Origin: Melieria omissa
Lineage: Eukaryota; Arthropoda; Insecta; Diptera; Ulidiidae
Reading direction: 5' to 3'
Assembly: GCA_963971225.1 (NCBI GenBank)
Contig: OZ020267.1
Span: 154,309,920-154,373,919, forward strand
DNA: 64,000 nt
Made by a program: the position numbers and the translations under genes. Positions 1-12,301 of this stretch are shown in pieces. The number at the start of each line of letters is the position of its first letter. Positions within the stretch are counted from its first letter, which is position 1. Under the pieces are notes generated by a model. That model saw only the letters and a program-made list of their open reading frames with translations. It ran no database searches and was not told the DNA's origin.

Positions 1-345
1 AAAAAATGCTTCTAAAAGAAAATATTGTAATGATGAGGCACTCTGTGCTGTGCTATGCATTTGCACTTTGAAGTACGGCCGGTTTGCTATAATTCCGATA
101 TGGCAAGGATGGTTCGTGATGGTAATGGGCTGTGCGAGAACGATCGGCGCGATAAACCAAACAAGTATAAAAAGCAGCAGTGTGGAGCGCAGGGAGAAGA
201 GTCTAATTTGAGCCAACAAAGGGGAAACATGCAATAGTAGTAGTGTAAAGATAACCAAAGTGTAAATTTGTAAATGAAGTTATTGCTGGTTTCTGACTGC
301 GTTTAGCGCGTTTAGCGAACACAAGGAATAGTAAGAAACAAAACT
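1..345 (-). repeat. LTR-like dispersed repeat, copy A (cut by window start)
   Basis: Read on the minus strand, this segment shares an ordered set of blocks with copies near 26.1-26.5 kb and 31.4-31.8 kb. The blocks are a stretch after the 5' end reading like CAATAACTTCATTTACA, a TATA-like TTTTTATACTTG, a GC-rich part with CGATCGTTCTCGCACA, the block CTTGCCATATCGGAATTATA, and a 3' part with CACAGAGTGCCTCATCATTAC. A fixed length of ~350-400 bp, a central TATA box and no coding capacity suggest a solo LTR. The retroelement family is not identified, and no internal gag or pol sequence is present. Confidence 0.5.
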
Positions 346-357
346 GCTCGTGCATAT

Positions 358-838
358 TGTTACGAATACTAGGTCTAGTGGGATGTTACGTATCACTGGA
401 TTGTGCAATTTGAAAATGAAACAACTTTAATTATTCCAACGCAGCCAATTCAAAACCAACAGTAACTTTATTATTCACAGTTTTACACTTTACTGTTCGT
501 ACACTTAAGTACTTGCTTAATTACTCCGTGTGGCAACTTCACTTGTCAAAACCAGACTGACTCGCTGCGCCGCATCCGGCCGCCTTTTATACTCTGTCCG
601 GCCATCGCGCAGATCGTTCCCGCACATTCCGGAGTGGACTAAAAGTTTCCATGATGATCGCGCCCATCGTTGCCAGATTGGACTAAAAGTTATTATCGCG
701 GCCGTCGTTGCCAGATTGGATTATAGCACGGCACGTAGCGGCAGGGTTGCTTTGCACAGCGATAGACTGTTGTTACTGTTGTTACAGACAATATGTTACT
801 CTTCAGCTTCATGCTTCACTTCTGGAATCGCAGAATGA
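358..838 (+). repeat. LTR-like dispersed repeat, copy B
   Basis: The segment begins TGTTACGAATAC, close to the TGTTACGAAA start of the copy ending near 26455. It has the same order of parts: an A/T-rich AACTTTAATTATTCC block, CTGCGCCGC, then TATA-like CCTTTTATACTCTG, then two GCCAGATTGGA repeats (about 672 and 710). It is more diverged than the other copies and lies next to copy A in opposite orientation. The 3' limit, near GCAGAATGACA, is approximate. Confidence 0.4.
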
Positions 839-2562
839 CAAAATTTGCAATCAATAAATTTCTTGATTTTAAGTATTTAAACACATTATGAGAAAAATAT
901 AAAATTATGCATTTTATTGTGAATATGCAAAAACATGCAACATCCAAAGAAAAGTATGCAGAAATTTGCTGAACAACTGAATGCCATTTTAAAGGAAATT
1001 CGGAAAGATATTTCATCCATTTTGTTGAGAACATTAAAAAATTTTTCATTTGCATGGAAATCCGGTCCCTAAACAATTCATTATTATTTTCCCTCTTGAA
1101 GTGATAACCTTTGAAATATCCTACTTCGCAGTGACTTAAGTACAAATGGACGGAAACGCCTACAGGTCAGAAAATAGGACATTGAAAACTGTAAACTTAT
1201 TTTTTTTGCTACATTATTTTTAGAACAAAGCTTTATAAGTATCAACAGGACAAAGCCGCGACCCAACTGATGCATTTCAAGGCAAACAAACGCCGCTCAG
1301 GTTTGTTGATTTCTGCCGACACAGCTAAAATTTCAGCTCAACAAAGAACGAATGTGTACATAGTTTCGATGCAGAAGCCATTTTCTCATTTCGGCAGACG
1401 ACAAGCGCTTTCAATTAGTTCACAAACGCGCGGAAATGACACCGCGACCCAAAACCCACAACCGCCGCCGCTCAGCCAAATTAAATGCCATTTATTCGAC
1501 CATACGTGACGTGTGACGTTGCGTCACTGCAAAATGCGTTGTGCTCATTAAATTCAAATGAAATTCGAAACGTCGGCGGTCGTTTTTATTGCGCTTAAAC
1601 GCGCCACCGCAACGCAGCCGCACTCAAATGGCGCCCAGCCGCTTTTTGTGCCCGAAAAAATTGCATCTGTGTGTTTGTTTGTGTGTGTTCATAAAAGCGG
1701 CATTTAAATAATGCGACAGAACGGAAAATTCAGCAACAACACTTCTGAGCCGGCAGCCGTCGCCGGCTTCACTGGGCCGCAATTGAAACGTCAACGGCAT
1801 TTCGTCACGCGGACGCTGCCGTCAACAGCAACAACAATAACAAAAATGTGAAAAATGCAGAGCGCAGGACAGAAAGGCGCACGGTGGGGGACAGTCGGCT
1901 GCTGACTGCTGGCTAAGTGGCAGCTGCTCAGCATAACCAGCGCAGTTTGTGCGTCGTTGTTGCTAATTTGCATGTAGAATGGTAGAATAAATAATTTGAC
2001 TGGGAGACCGTTTTTTGCGAGCTGAGCACCGAAAATGTGGCAAAAATATTGCTGCGCCAAATTGTGCAGTCGAAACAAAGTTTAATCAAAAAGCCGCGCT
2101 ATCAAATATTCGCCATTTGCAATTCAATTCCGGCGAAAATTCTAAGCAGGTAAATTAAAATGTGCCTTCAAAAGGCGACTTAAGCTGACAATTTGCGCTT
2201 GCGACCCCGTTGCCATCGCATGAATTTTTCATGTAATTGCCGAACACACACACACATGCACATACACACTGGCACAAATATATGCATGTAGTGAAAAACT
2301 GTCAATTAGCTTAAAATATTCTGCTTTTAGAAGAATTTTATATAAAAAGTTGAATTAATTTGTGCAACATTTTGCAGCAATGTGGGACAATGTTTCTGTT
2401 ACACTTGTAACATGGGTTAGTTCAGAGTTCAAACAAGAATATATTGGGAACTTTTCCTTGTTCGAGCTTGAACTGTGGACAATCGGCTTGTATGGCTCCT
2501 TTGTCCAATCTGTGCCGATTCCGAACGGCAGGTTGGAGGCTTTTCAAAGGCAGTCATTTTAA
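839..2562. other. Non-coding stretch, no gene recognised
   Basis: AT-rich sequence with short CA and CAA tracts (for example around 1830 and 2245). Open frames are short, lack domain features and overlap on both strands. I see no RNA gene and no mobile-element ends here. Confidence 0.6.
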
Positions 2563-2715
2563 AAGTGGCGGATTCAAGGGGTGTTTTGGGGGTTGAAACC
2601 CCTCCCGAAATATTAGGATCGAATTTAAAACTAAATACAAATCAAAAAGCATTTTATGAATATTAAAGAATTACTTTTTGAAACCCCCGAAATATTTTTC
2701 TGAATCCGTAGGTGA
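2563..2715. mobile_element. Short degenerate hAT-like MITE
   Basis: The left end reads AGTGGCGGATTCAAGG and the right end TGAATCCGTAGGTG, an imperfect terminal inverted repeat around GGATTCA. Inside, GGGGTTGAAACCCC and TTGAAACCCCCG are inverted copies of each other. I recall a CAGTGGCGGATCCAG-type terminus from animal hAT MITEs. The flanks ATTTTAAA and ATTTTACT could be a decayed 8-bp duplication (6 of 8). The call rests on end similarity only. Confidence 0.4.
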
Positions 2716-2979
2716 ATTTTACTCTCTAAAGTTCATCCATACCGCTGAGATGACAGGCGTCGAAGTAAACGTTTCTTACTTGCTGTTGATTGATTTGGAA
2801 TTCAAACCCATAGCCGACTGTGGCCCAACACTTTACACGCGGAAGAAAACTTAAGTGTTTGGAGGTTTTTTAAAAATCTGTTAAAGCTCTTGCGATCTTC
2901 TCTGATTCTATCAAATATTTAAGAGAATTTTCACTATTTTCTCCAATATATATTTCTACCGCCAGGCGTACGTACAGAC

Positions 2980-3691
2980 AAGTGATTACAATCCCGAATA
3001 GTTTTATAATCCCAGCATCCCGGGATTGCAATTTTCTGTCCCGAAAATTGAATAGTTTATTTTAAGCAACTAAGTCAGACGTGGTTTTCAATCAAATAAC
3101 TTTTATTTTCGTATTAATTACAATTCTCTGTTCTTCTACAATTTTCTGTTCTGTCAAACTTCATGTACCATTTGAAAGATTTGGCCACCGTTTCCGCTAT
3201 TTCGAAAATAAATTAAATTCGGTGTGAGTAATATAAATAATTCAAGTTTCCTTATAGCTTTAAACCGCAAATGAAACTTTTATATCAGCTGTTTCTCTCC
3301 TCAACCCTTTTATTTACAACCTTTTCCTTGTGCATTGTGAAGTTGACGAATCACACTGGTGTAAAATTTTTGGTGGTTTATTTTTTGAATGGATTCAGTT
3401 TTGGAAGCGTAACTGAACTGCTTACTCTCCTGAGTTTAGCTGCTGGCAAATTTTTACTGCAAAAGTTCCCAAACAGAGCTTTGGTTGTACAAATTTGCAC
3501 CAAGTAATCGTACACAAACAGAGCTATTGTTGCTTTGAAACTTATTCAAACATCACAAGTATGCAATTCATTTTTTGTATTAAAAAAGGTTTGCCCCTTT
3601 CGAAATTGAGAGGACAAAAGCAAATTCAGCATTGGATTTTCTCAATCCCGGGATTTTTCAGGGCTGAAATTGCCCGGGATTGCAATTCCTT
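2980..3691. mobile_element. Non-autonomous hAT element, copy 1 of CCCGGGATT family
   Basis: The ends are AAGTGATTACAATCCCG at the left and CCGGGATTGCAATTCCTT at the right, which match position by position as an inverted repeat. The flanks are GTACAGAC (2972-2979) and GTATAGAC (3692-3699), an 8-bp duplication with one mismatch, as made by hAT transposases. Several ATCCCGGGATT-type motifs lie just inside both ends. The interior shares colinear blocks with the better-preserved copy at 22008-22915, including AATCAAATAA, a GGTGTGAGTAAT block and a CAAACAGAGCTATTGTTGC block. There is no transposase reading frame, so this copy depended on another element for movement. Confidence 0.8.
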
Positions 3692-3699
3692 GTATAGAC

Positions 3700-6600
3700 A
3701 GATAGACCAACAGACGACTCCTAGCGTTCGTGAAAGTTTTTCTAAACCAATTACAACTAACCAGTACAACTAATGGCCTTGAAGTTTTAATTCAAAGATT
3801 ACTTGATGCTTGTTGGCGATTACTTGAAGCATCTGCTAACGAGTTACTTGACTAATTTAAATTGTTGTTTAATTCACTTGTCGTGCAGTTGTGATTTAAT
3901 CGCCACAAATCACAAAGACCACTTGCTAATGCAACTCAATCCTTGGCCGGCATTAAGGAAAATCCTCTCCAATTACACCGGCTAGTTTGTGTTTGCATTT
4001 GTGTTGTTGTTGTTGTTGTTTTTGCGGTTGCCTGATTGTGCAAATTGCCGCATTGTTTCATAACATTTAACCCTTTCCAGACGTTCTGCCCACTTTGCTC
4101 TGCTCTTTTAAAGCTTCCTTATACTTGCTGACCCTTTCACACTTCTAATAGGCAAACCCACTCACACTTCCGATTTTTACGTTTCCGGCGCCAGCCACAG
4201 TCGAAATGAAAGCAATTCATTCCTCCACTCACGCTGGCTGCTTGTATCTCGATTTGTACATTTGCCGAATTGCTCGAAAACAAAAACAACAAACTGAAAA
4301 CCGCAAAACAAAACAATTTCTCGATTTGCAATGCTGTCGAATTTTTGTGTTCCTGGAAGCAGGAACTGCTTGTTATGTATTTGTTGTTGTTTAGGCTTTT
4401 TGCTGAACTGGACTGTTGGTATTTTTGTAATCGGTGATTCAATGTTAATATTTGCTTCACTCCGGGCACAAAACAATTGATTGCGGTGTTGGTTTACATT
4501 TTTATTGTTGTTTATTGTTTGCTGTGATTTACGGAACAGCAGAAAGCGGCACGAAACACAATTTAAACAATTTTTCATATTTTCATATTTGCCACACAGC
4601 CATAAGCGAATAATAATGGCCACAAATGTTATCTGCTCGCATTCGCCGGCAGGCAACGTGGCTGCTAAGAAGTACGAAATCAGTTTCTTAAAAAGTTAGC
4701 TGCGAAAAAAAAGCGGAGAAGCCATAAATTTCAAACTCTTACAGCACTGCATTTACTTTGGCGCAATTTAATCCCATCCTAACCCAAGCTTTTTCTGCTG
4801 CCGTTGTGTGCGCTTTGGGTTGCGGCATTTAAGACAATGAATTATGTTGATGCTAAGCCCGGCGCAGACAGCGTTGCCAGACTGTTGTGCGCTTCGCTGC
4901 TCACATGTGAGCATTTGTTGTTGCTGCATACGATATGTGCTGATACTGGTTTGAGCTTAGCTTTCGCTTATGCGGCGCACAAGTTCGGTGTGTTTTTGTT
5001 TCCTTTTTGCGGGTTGGATTTGCCGACGAGAAGCATTTTGGGCCAAACAATATGATTTGTGCCTTTGGGCCGACGGTCAACTCATGCGACAATCCGTTTG
5101 AACTGCTCCGGCCACGTTCTTCTTCTTCTGCACAACGACAAAGACAGTTTGAGGTTGGCAACAAGGAGCGCTTCAATTGCCAACGCAGCAGTGGCTTTAA
5201 ATACAACCGAAATCACTCGGTGATGTGCGCATCTGTGTATTTGTGTTTGGGTTTATGTGGTCGTAAAGCACCTTACACCCGGGAACACTATACTTGACAT
5301 TAATTAGACTAATTGCAACGGGCCATTTGCGAGGGCTGTGCTTGGCAAAAGCGGATCCATGTCGCACAGCAGCAAACGAGGTCACATGTCTGATTTGTAT
5401 GGGGGAAAAAAATAAAATAGGAATAAATAGTGCGCAAGTAATTAGGGCTGCGGCAACTACAGGTATAAGTTTACAAGCGTTGCCTGCGGGCGGTGAACAG
5501 CAGAAGTGAGTGAAGATGCAACTGCGCGGAGCGAGAAACCGCAGTTTCTAAAGCCGAACTAACACACAGACTCGTTGAATTGGATGACTGGGCGTATGAG
5601 TAATGTGCAGTTTGCGCAGAGCCAGAATTGTCTAGTAAAGTGTTTTAATGTTTTATTCGACACATAAACACACTGATTGCAAAGTGCCGATTTAATTTGG
5701 TAAATGACGAGTGGGTGCCCCATAGGACCCATAGGAACACTTTGACACCTGCGTCAGCGACAAAAGTTCGGCTGCAAGGAATCTGCCGCCACTTGACTAC
5801 TGGCCAGCACAAAACAATTCCATAATGCTACGCACGCGCGCTCTTATCACACAAATTAAACGCTTTCACATTTACGTGCGCTCTCATCATTAAATTGTAA
5901 TGAGCAGCTGCCACGTGCCACGCCACGCCGCGTCACAGACACTGCCGCCGCCGCCTCCATCGTAGACACAAATCTTTGCTTCATATCGCCGTCGGCCACT
6001 GTCATTGTCGGAGTCGCAGTCGCAGTCGTGTCGCTCATAATCAAATTAATCTGCTCATAACAGACAATCGATATTTGCTAATCAGCTTTCTCATAATATT
6101 AAATCAACGGCACAAGAATAGCAACAGCAGCAGCAATGCTATTAGCCGCCACCGTCGTGCGCCGTCGTCGACGTTATATGCTCAGCTACTAATCAAGGAT
6201 GCTTAACAGCAAGCAGCATAAAAATATCCACACTTTTATTGATTTTCTTCCAACTCATTGAGATTTTCATGGATTTGCTATTTTGTTGGTTTTGTTTTTG
6301 CTTTAAATCGACAGCAGACCACGTTGGCGCCGTGTGTGGGAGCACACGAGCAGCTGTGAAATTGCATAATTTCAACAGTGACACGGACCGATTTGCGTGC
6401 ATCACTGTGGTGTCTGGCCTTGCCCGAGGACCCTGCACCGGCACCGAGCACAGTCGAGTCGTGGGCTGAGCAAAGCGCACACGCCATGGAAAGAGCAATT
6501 AAATTGCAAAAACACGCCATTTAAATGGAAAATTTCAATTGAAATGCAGCCGAGTGTGAGATTGGCTCATCGATTGGTCAGCTGGCTGCTGCTTCTATCA

Positions 6601-9600
6601 GTCCAAGCAAGTTTGCTGCGTATTTAGCGAAATTTATGCACAAAGTGAATGCTTTAAAAAGCCACCACTGCTCACATCATTTTAATAAAAACTCATTTCA
6701 ATTCATTTGTGCTGCCAAAGTGTTGTTTTTCGCGCCACAGAATTTCATGTTTGTTTTATCACAGCGAATAAATCACATTTATCTGAAATGCTGTCGAAAC
6801 TTGTTCGGCCACAACGTGATGAAGAGGCCAAAGTTTGTGCCTTTCCAGACAAAAACAAATTTCCATACTCGCATAAGACAGAAGCGTAGCCGGCGCACTG
6901 CTAGTTGTTGTAACGATGTAACGAATTCCGAACGAGAACCTATTAGCATCGCAGCGAGACGAAAACTTTTTGCCACTACTGCGCCCAACTTTGACCGTAG
7001 CCGAAAGCTCCACAACTTTTCTGGCGCGCTGTTTAAATTTAAATTGTAATTACGCCGGTCGTTGCAGCTGTTGTACATGTCTCGACAGTCAGCGCAAAGC
7101 TTTAAGGTTTAATATGGCTTGGCACCTTTCACACCTTTTCTGTGGATGGCGCCGACGACGACGACGACGACTGAGCAAATAAATATTCTTTGGCTGCGCT
7201 TAACCGCAACGTCGAGGCGGAGCGGCAGGGAGGAGGTGGCGGCGATGATGGAAATGTGATTAAAAACTTGCGAAGCAGTGGCGCAAAATACGTATTTGCC
7301 AAAATATTGAAAGTGTGAAAATGAAAAGAAATGTCTGGGGCGAGGTCTGGTGTGCTTAATTGAGTCGTGCGTTGGCTAACGCGGCGTATGATTAACAAGT
7401 TAGTTTGCAGTTTGAACAAAATATGATAATTTATTGCTAGAGCGACAAGTGAAAGGCGCGTGCAAGCGGAGGAACAAAGTTGAGAAGGGAAGTGGTGGGG
7501 TTGAAAGTACTGGATACTGATTGATAAAGAGGAGGCGAGACGTACAGAGGTGAACAACGTTTAGTAAGATGAGGAATGTGTAATGAAATTCAGTTAAAAT
7601 AAATAGAAGAAAAAACTTGTAGTATAATAGGGACTTCTTTGCTATGTGCTGACATGTGACACTTGCACCATTTGTCGAAAACTTGGATTGAAAAAGTTTT
7701 ACTCTATTCCATGCACACACTTGAATACCTCGTTTAAAACTTGTCCCCAGTGTCGACTACGAAAAGGTAAAGCAAAACGCTCGTTGCAGTCAAGTTTCAC
7801 TAAACGCACAGCAAACGATTCTCAAGAGCAACAATTAAACTTGACGCAAAGCAGCGAACGAAGAAGAGGTGTATTAAAGCAAAAATACAAGGAGAACAAT
7901 TAAATTTTGGAGCGTCGTCTTTAAGAGTGCAGTCGCACAACACGAAGGACTGCTTCCGGCGATTTTGCCACTGCTTCCGTTTCTTTCGCTTTGGCGGGGC
8001 CCAGTCTTGGAGTGCTGCATATTTGAAATCAAGTTAAATGTAATTTAATGCGCAGCGCATTAAACTAAATTATTCCATTTATAAAGCGTGCACAGCGGAG
8101 CACAATTCCGACGAGAGCAATCGCTGACACGCCCCCACTGCGCGCACATACGACAGCGGATGTGCACATTACGACTGCCACATGTATATGCAGTGCGACG
8201 GCGAGGGGGGCAGTGTGATTGTTGTAGCTATTGTGATTTTTGTTGTTGTCGACTGTCCTTCAGCAACGCTGGTGGCGCTGGCTGCAGCTGTCGTTGCAGC
8301 GTCTTTTGATGAGTTGGCTGCAGCGAAACTACATTTTTTTCCCGAAGAAGCAGCCAAATGCAGCCGCAGTAAGACTTTTATGCGGACTACGTGCAGCAGT
8401 GGGATTTGCTTGGCATTTCTGGTGGGTTTATTAAATTTTTAATAAAAATGAAATGTTTATGCGCATTGCGTATTTACGGACAACGCGCAGCTGTGCAATT
8501 TGTGCCACAAGCACACACGCTGCCAATCGAGTGGAAGTGGCACTTGCGGTCGAGGATTCGCCCGCATTTAATTCGCGCAGTTTGCATTTATTTTCATTAA
8601 CGGAAAACCACTTGAGCGGCGCAATCGAATTGTCAAAATGCGCGTTCGAGCGCAAACTACTCGAAAATTAATTAACCTTTGGTGGCAACATAAATAAATA
8701 CGTGGAAATGAAGTGCTCGAGCAGCCATGACGCATTTCGATGGAAAGCCACATTATCTCAGATATGCGCGGCACTGACGAATCCGTCGTTCGTCCAATGA
8801 ACGACATGCAGAGTGGTCGACAAGTTGCCCAAAACAAGACAGCGTTGAGCACAACAAACGGATGTCGCGGCGCACGCAAAAGAGTTGAATTTGTAGAAAA
8901 GGGTAGAAAAGTGTGTCGGACTTTAAGTGAGCATCACGCAGACGTACATGCTGCATTACCGCATGTGTGCGTGTGTGTGCGTCTTTGCCACTAATCTCGC
9001 CGCTAAATGGGTAATAACGGCAGCGACGACAGCCACTACGACTACGACCCCGGCACCGGTGCTGTTGCTGTCGTTGACGTTGATGTTGACGGTGATGGTG
9101 AAGATGATGTTGATGATGCCATGCAACGTTGCCATAAACTAAAAATTAAGTGTGCAGCGCTGATGTGTGCACTAATGGGGGCAGAGATTGAGCTGACGAG
9201 TGCCACCACCCAGCCAGTCTAAGGTTGAGGCTCAGAGGCTGCTAAGAAAATCATGGCAAAGCTAAATGCATAAATTATGAACGACGTGGCGTATACGCAA
9301 CCGCAACGCGCTCAACCATTGCAGTGACTGCGGCTGCTGCGTGTGGGCGTGCCTGGCCAACGCACTCATAACCAGCCCACGCATGCAGACGTTCCGGCAT
9401 AATTTATGGCTAAATGTAACACAGAACTTCATCACGCATGCGACATTATTTGAAAGCAGCAGCGTCGACGTGGAACGGACGCGGTGCCGCACAAATTTTA
9501 TGACGGCTGGTTGAACCGCATACATTTTGCATGAGCAACCGAGTCAACTATTTTGCACAGATGGGGACATGACAGTGAATTTGTTGCTTTTGTTGCTGTT

Positions 9601-9781
9601 GTTTGTTGTTGGGAATGCAACTGGCACACAATCTCGTCAGAAGTGGTGGAAGAAGGAGGAAAAGAGCGATGAGCGCTAATGAGACAATGAATAGAAGAAG
9701 TATAAAGGCGATGAAAGATGAAAGTAGAACTCTAAAGCAATAAGGTACAAGCACAAGAATTAGCTTAAAGATCTAACTACT
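3700..9781. other. Large non-coding stretch, no gene recognised
   Basis: About 6 kb of AT-rich DNA with scattered CAA/GTT runs (for example 4005-4022) and GC-richer patches (6300-6480, 8090-8320, 8990-9120). Many short frames open on both strands at once, which marks chance. None has a recognisable domain. A solitary TTAACCCTTTCCAGACG at about 4068 resembles a piggyBac-type end, but I found no partner end. The patch at 9040-9110 is an imperfect GTTGATGTTGAC-like short repeat. Confidence 0.55.
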
Positions 9782-10312
9782 TTAACCCTTTCGCTATTTT
9801 GTTGCCATATGGCAACATGCTACTTTGTGGACGTCTGCATCCTCTATGGTTGCAAGAATAGATTTTTTTGTTGGTCTTTAGAATAGCTTGAAGTTTTAGG
9901 AAAAATACGAAATTAACAAACTGAGTATTAAAGTTTAAAGAAGAGAAGTATACACGTTTTTTAATAGTATATCTTGACATAGTAGAGGAAGAAGAAGCAG
10001 AAAAAATTAGAGAACCTTTTTGGTTTGACGTTTGCTTTCAAGTTAGATAAATTTATTTTTTAATTTTGGCTGAAATAAATGAAAAAATATTCAAATTTTC
10101 GTTATGCGTACCAACTTTAATGTTTAAGTAATTATTACACCCACAACGATGTAGTTGCTCTTACAGAAAAACACTCTAAAATACAGGGTCCGAGTATAAA
10201 AATTAAAATTTTTTTATGGAATGTTAATAATATAACCACATAGAAGTTTAAGACGTAAAGTTTAAAAGTTTTACTTTCCCCAGTAAACCTAAAGATCGAT
10301 CTGATGTGTTAA
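9782..10312. mobile_element. TTAA-flanked ~530-bp MITE, copy 1
   Basis: The left boundary TTAACCCTTTCGCTATTTTG (9782) is followed by TTGCCATATGGCAA, a perfect 14-bp palindrome. The whole sequence is the reverse complement of 18856-19388, through shared blocks such as ATATCTTGACATAGTA, AATATTCAAATTTTCGTTATG, ACAGGGTCCGAGTATAAAAA and ACATAGAAGTTTAAGACGTAAA. The right end has decayed but reaches a TTAA at 10309-10312, giving nearly the same length (531 versus 533 bp). TTAA duplication with a CCC-starting inverted repeat is the signature of piggyBac-type transposition. No coding capacity is seen. Confidence 0.8.
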
Positions 10313-12106
10313 CAGTTGGACTGAAGGACGGTGAAACATGAACCAACTCAATCAAACTTTAAATTGCATAAATGTTGTTCCAAATCCAATATTTCGTATC
10401 CAAAACAATCTAAATGTTTGATTGTTTAACGCCAATTCAATTTAACTTGATTGCATCAGTTGTGCGAAGATTCAACGAAAAGCAGAGCAAACTCAGAGCA
10501 GACAGAACGGGAAAATTTGCATCAACTTTGAAGGCGTTCATAGCGCTCCTGCGACCCTTTTTAATGTTATCCTTTCAAGCCTTTAAAATTCACTAATGGT
10601 TGGCATATGAGCCGCACCGCATTTGGGCGACACACTCGTTGGGATCAAAGGAAACAGCATTGTTTTTGTGTACGGAATTGCTGCTAAATAAACTAATTAC
10701 CGCAAATCGTTCATGCTTACGCCGCAGCTCATGCACCGTTTGCCGCCCTCGCCCCGCATTGCCATTTCAAGTGCAAATCATTCGCACTCAGTTTTATTTG
10801 CTCATTTATTACCTGCCGCACGTGGGAGAGCTGAAAAATGTGTTCAAAATCCTTTAGGAAAACGTTTGTCTACTGCTCAAACACTGCCGACACACTCGCT
10901 GGTGAGACGCCGGAGCGCTGCTCGCTCGTACCCAACTCAACTGCTGGCTGGCTGGCAGTCAGACGCACATACACACGCGCACCATTTCACATAAATAACC
11001 GTTACTTGTGCGCTCCGAATCGGGTGTCAACATATCGTACATGCAACCTTAAGCCGTTAGACACCGTCAAGCTACACCAACACCAAATCCTCTTCCGTAC
11101 ATTCACACACCGACACCGACATCGGACTGAAGCGCCAGCTCGCTTTCCACGCTGTGCTCACCTTTTTCCCATTTTTTGCCCGCCCGCTAAACCCCAGCTT
11201 ATCGTTCAGTGCATTTCTCGCTTTGTGTGCCTTCGCCATGATTTGCCCGTCGATCTCATTGTGTGCCATCTCATTTCATTTGTCTCCATTTTATTTCAAT
11301 TCTTTGCCAGTTTCAGCATCCATTTTGCGCTTCTATTATATATTTTGCAGTTTCCTTTCTCCGCCTTCTGAGCTCCCACTCTGCCATTCATTTGACTTTG
11401 CCAACGAATCAGGTTAGCGCTGCCACCAGCCGAAATGCAGGGCGACGCGTCAGCTGCGTCTTGCCGGTCGCACGCTTCAACGGCACAAAAATAGACAACG
11501 TCGCGGCAACGGCGCCTGCGGCCGTTGAAAAATTGCCGTCGAAGCTGAAAGCCTAGGCGACTGTTTTATTCTCATCCTGATTGAAATTTCGCTGTTACGG
11601 GCACTGCGGCAACGAACCTTTTGTTTACAGCAGCAGCTGTGTCTTGTTGCTGCTGTGTTAGTGCTTGAGTCCTGTTGCACTCTGTGTCTGTGTGAGTGTA
11701 TATAGGAAGCTGTGCAGCTTTAAGCGCCGACCGTGTGGTGAAAAGCTAACGAGACGGACAACAAATGAAAAGTTCTCGCACTGAAGAGCAACAAAAGCTC
11801 TAAAGCGGAACCGAGCGCTGACTGATTGGGCTTTAAACTAGAGGGAAAATGTTAACAAACCAGTTGCCAGGACTGCAGCGAAACGTATTGATTCCTATAT
11901 TTCTAGTTTTTCCTATATTTCCTATATTTCTAGTTTGTTTGAAGTTAAGTTCGAGTTGAAATTTTGCCATCGTTCTTTTTTTTATTAGTACCAAAATGTT
12001 TTTATCATACTTCTGAAAAAGTAAAAGCTCTTTTAGATTCGAAATTCCACATTCATGAACGTCGCTTGTTGTAGTTGTCATTTGTCACGAAATGTTACGG
12101 CATGAT
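10313..12106. other. Non-coding stretch, no gene recognised
   Basis: The segment contains a pyrimidine-rich zone at about 11150-11400 and, near 11898-11940, a small cluster of CCTATATTTCTAGTTT-like direct repeats. The longest open frames (for example 10838-11371, +) have the skewed composition of chance frames in CT-rich DNA, and other frames are open over the same bases. Confidence 0.5.
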
Positions 12107-12153
12107 TTAACACTCGTGTGATCGGGTAGTCTTATCTTACGTAAATGATCGGC

Positions 12154-12173
12154 ATAGGTACAAATGTACCTAT
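12154..12173. repeat. Left subterminal palindrome of piggyBac-type element
   Basis: ATAGGTACAAATGTACCTAT consists of 8-bp arms ATAGGTAC/GTACCTAT around AAAT. The same motif recurs at 13485-13504 and, as the complementary form, at 13675-13694. Its position just inside the terminal repeat suggests a transposase-binding site (inference). Confidence 0.7.
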
Positions 12174-12301
12174 ACTTCATTTATACGTAAATACGTTTTT
12201 TATCCACGTCTGTGTTTTTGTGTGTGTATCTATGCATGTATGTATGTTTCAAAATCCAACATGAAAGAATGGAACACTAGCGCTTGACCCTGGAATCGAA
12301 G

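Noticed and set aside
7646..7903. 85-codon frame with Cys pairs (CDTCTIC, CPQC) suggestive of a zinc finger
   Set aside because: It starts at GTG, not ATG, the Cys spacing fits no finger I know, and there is no splice context.
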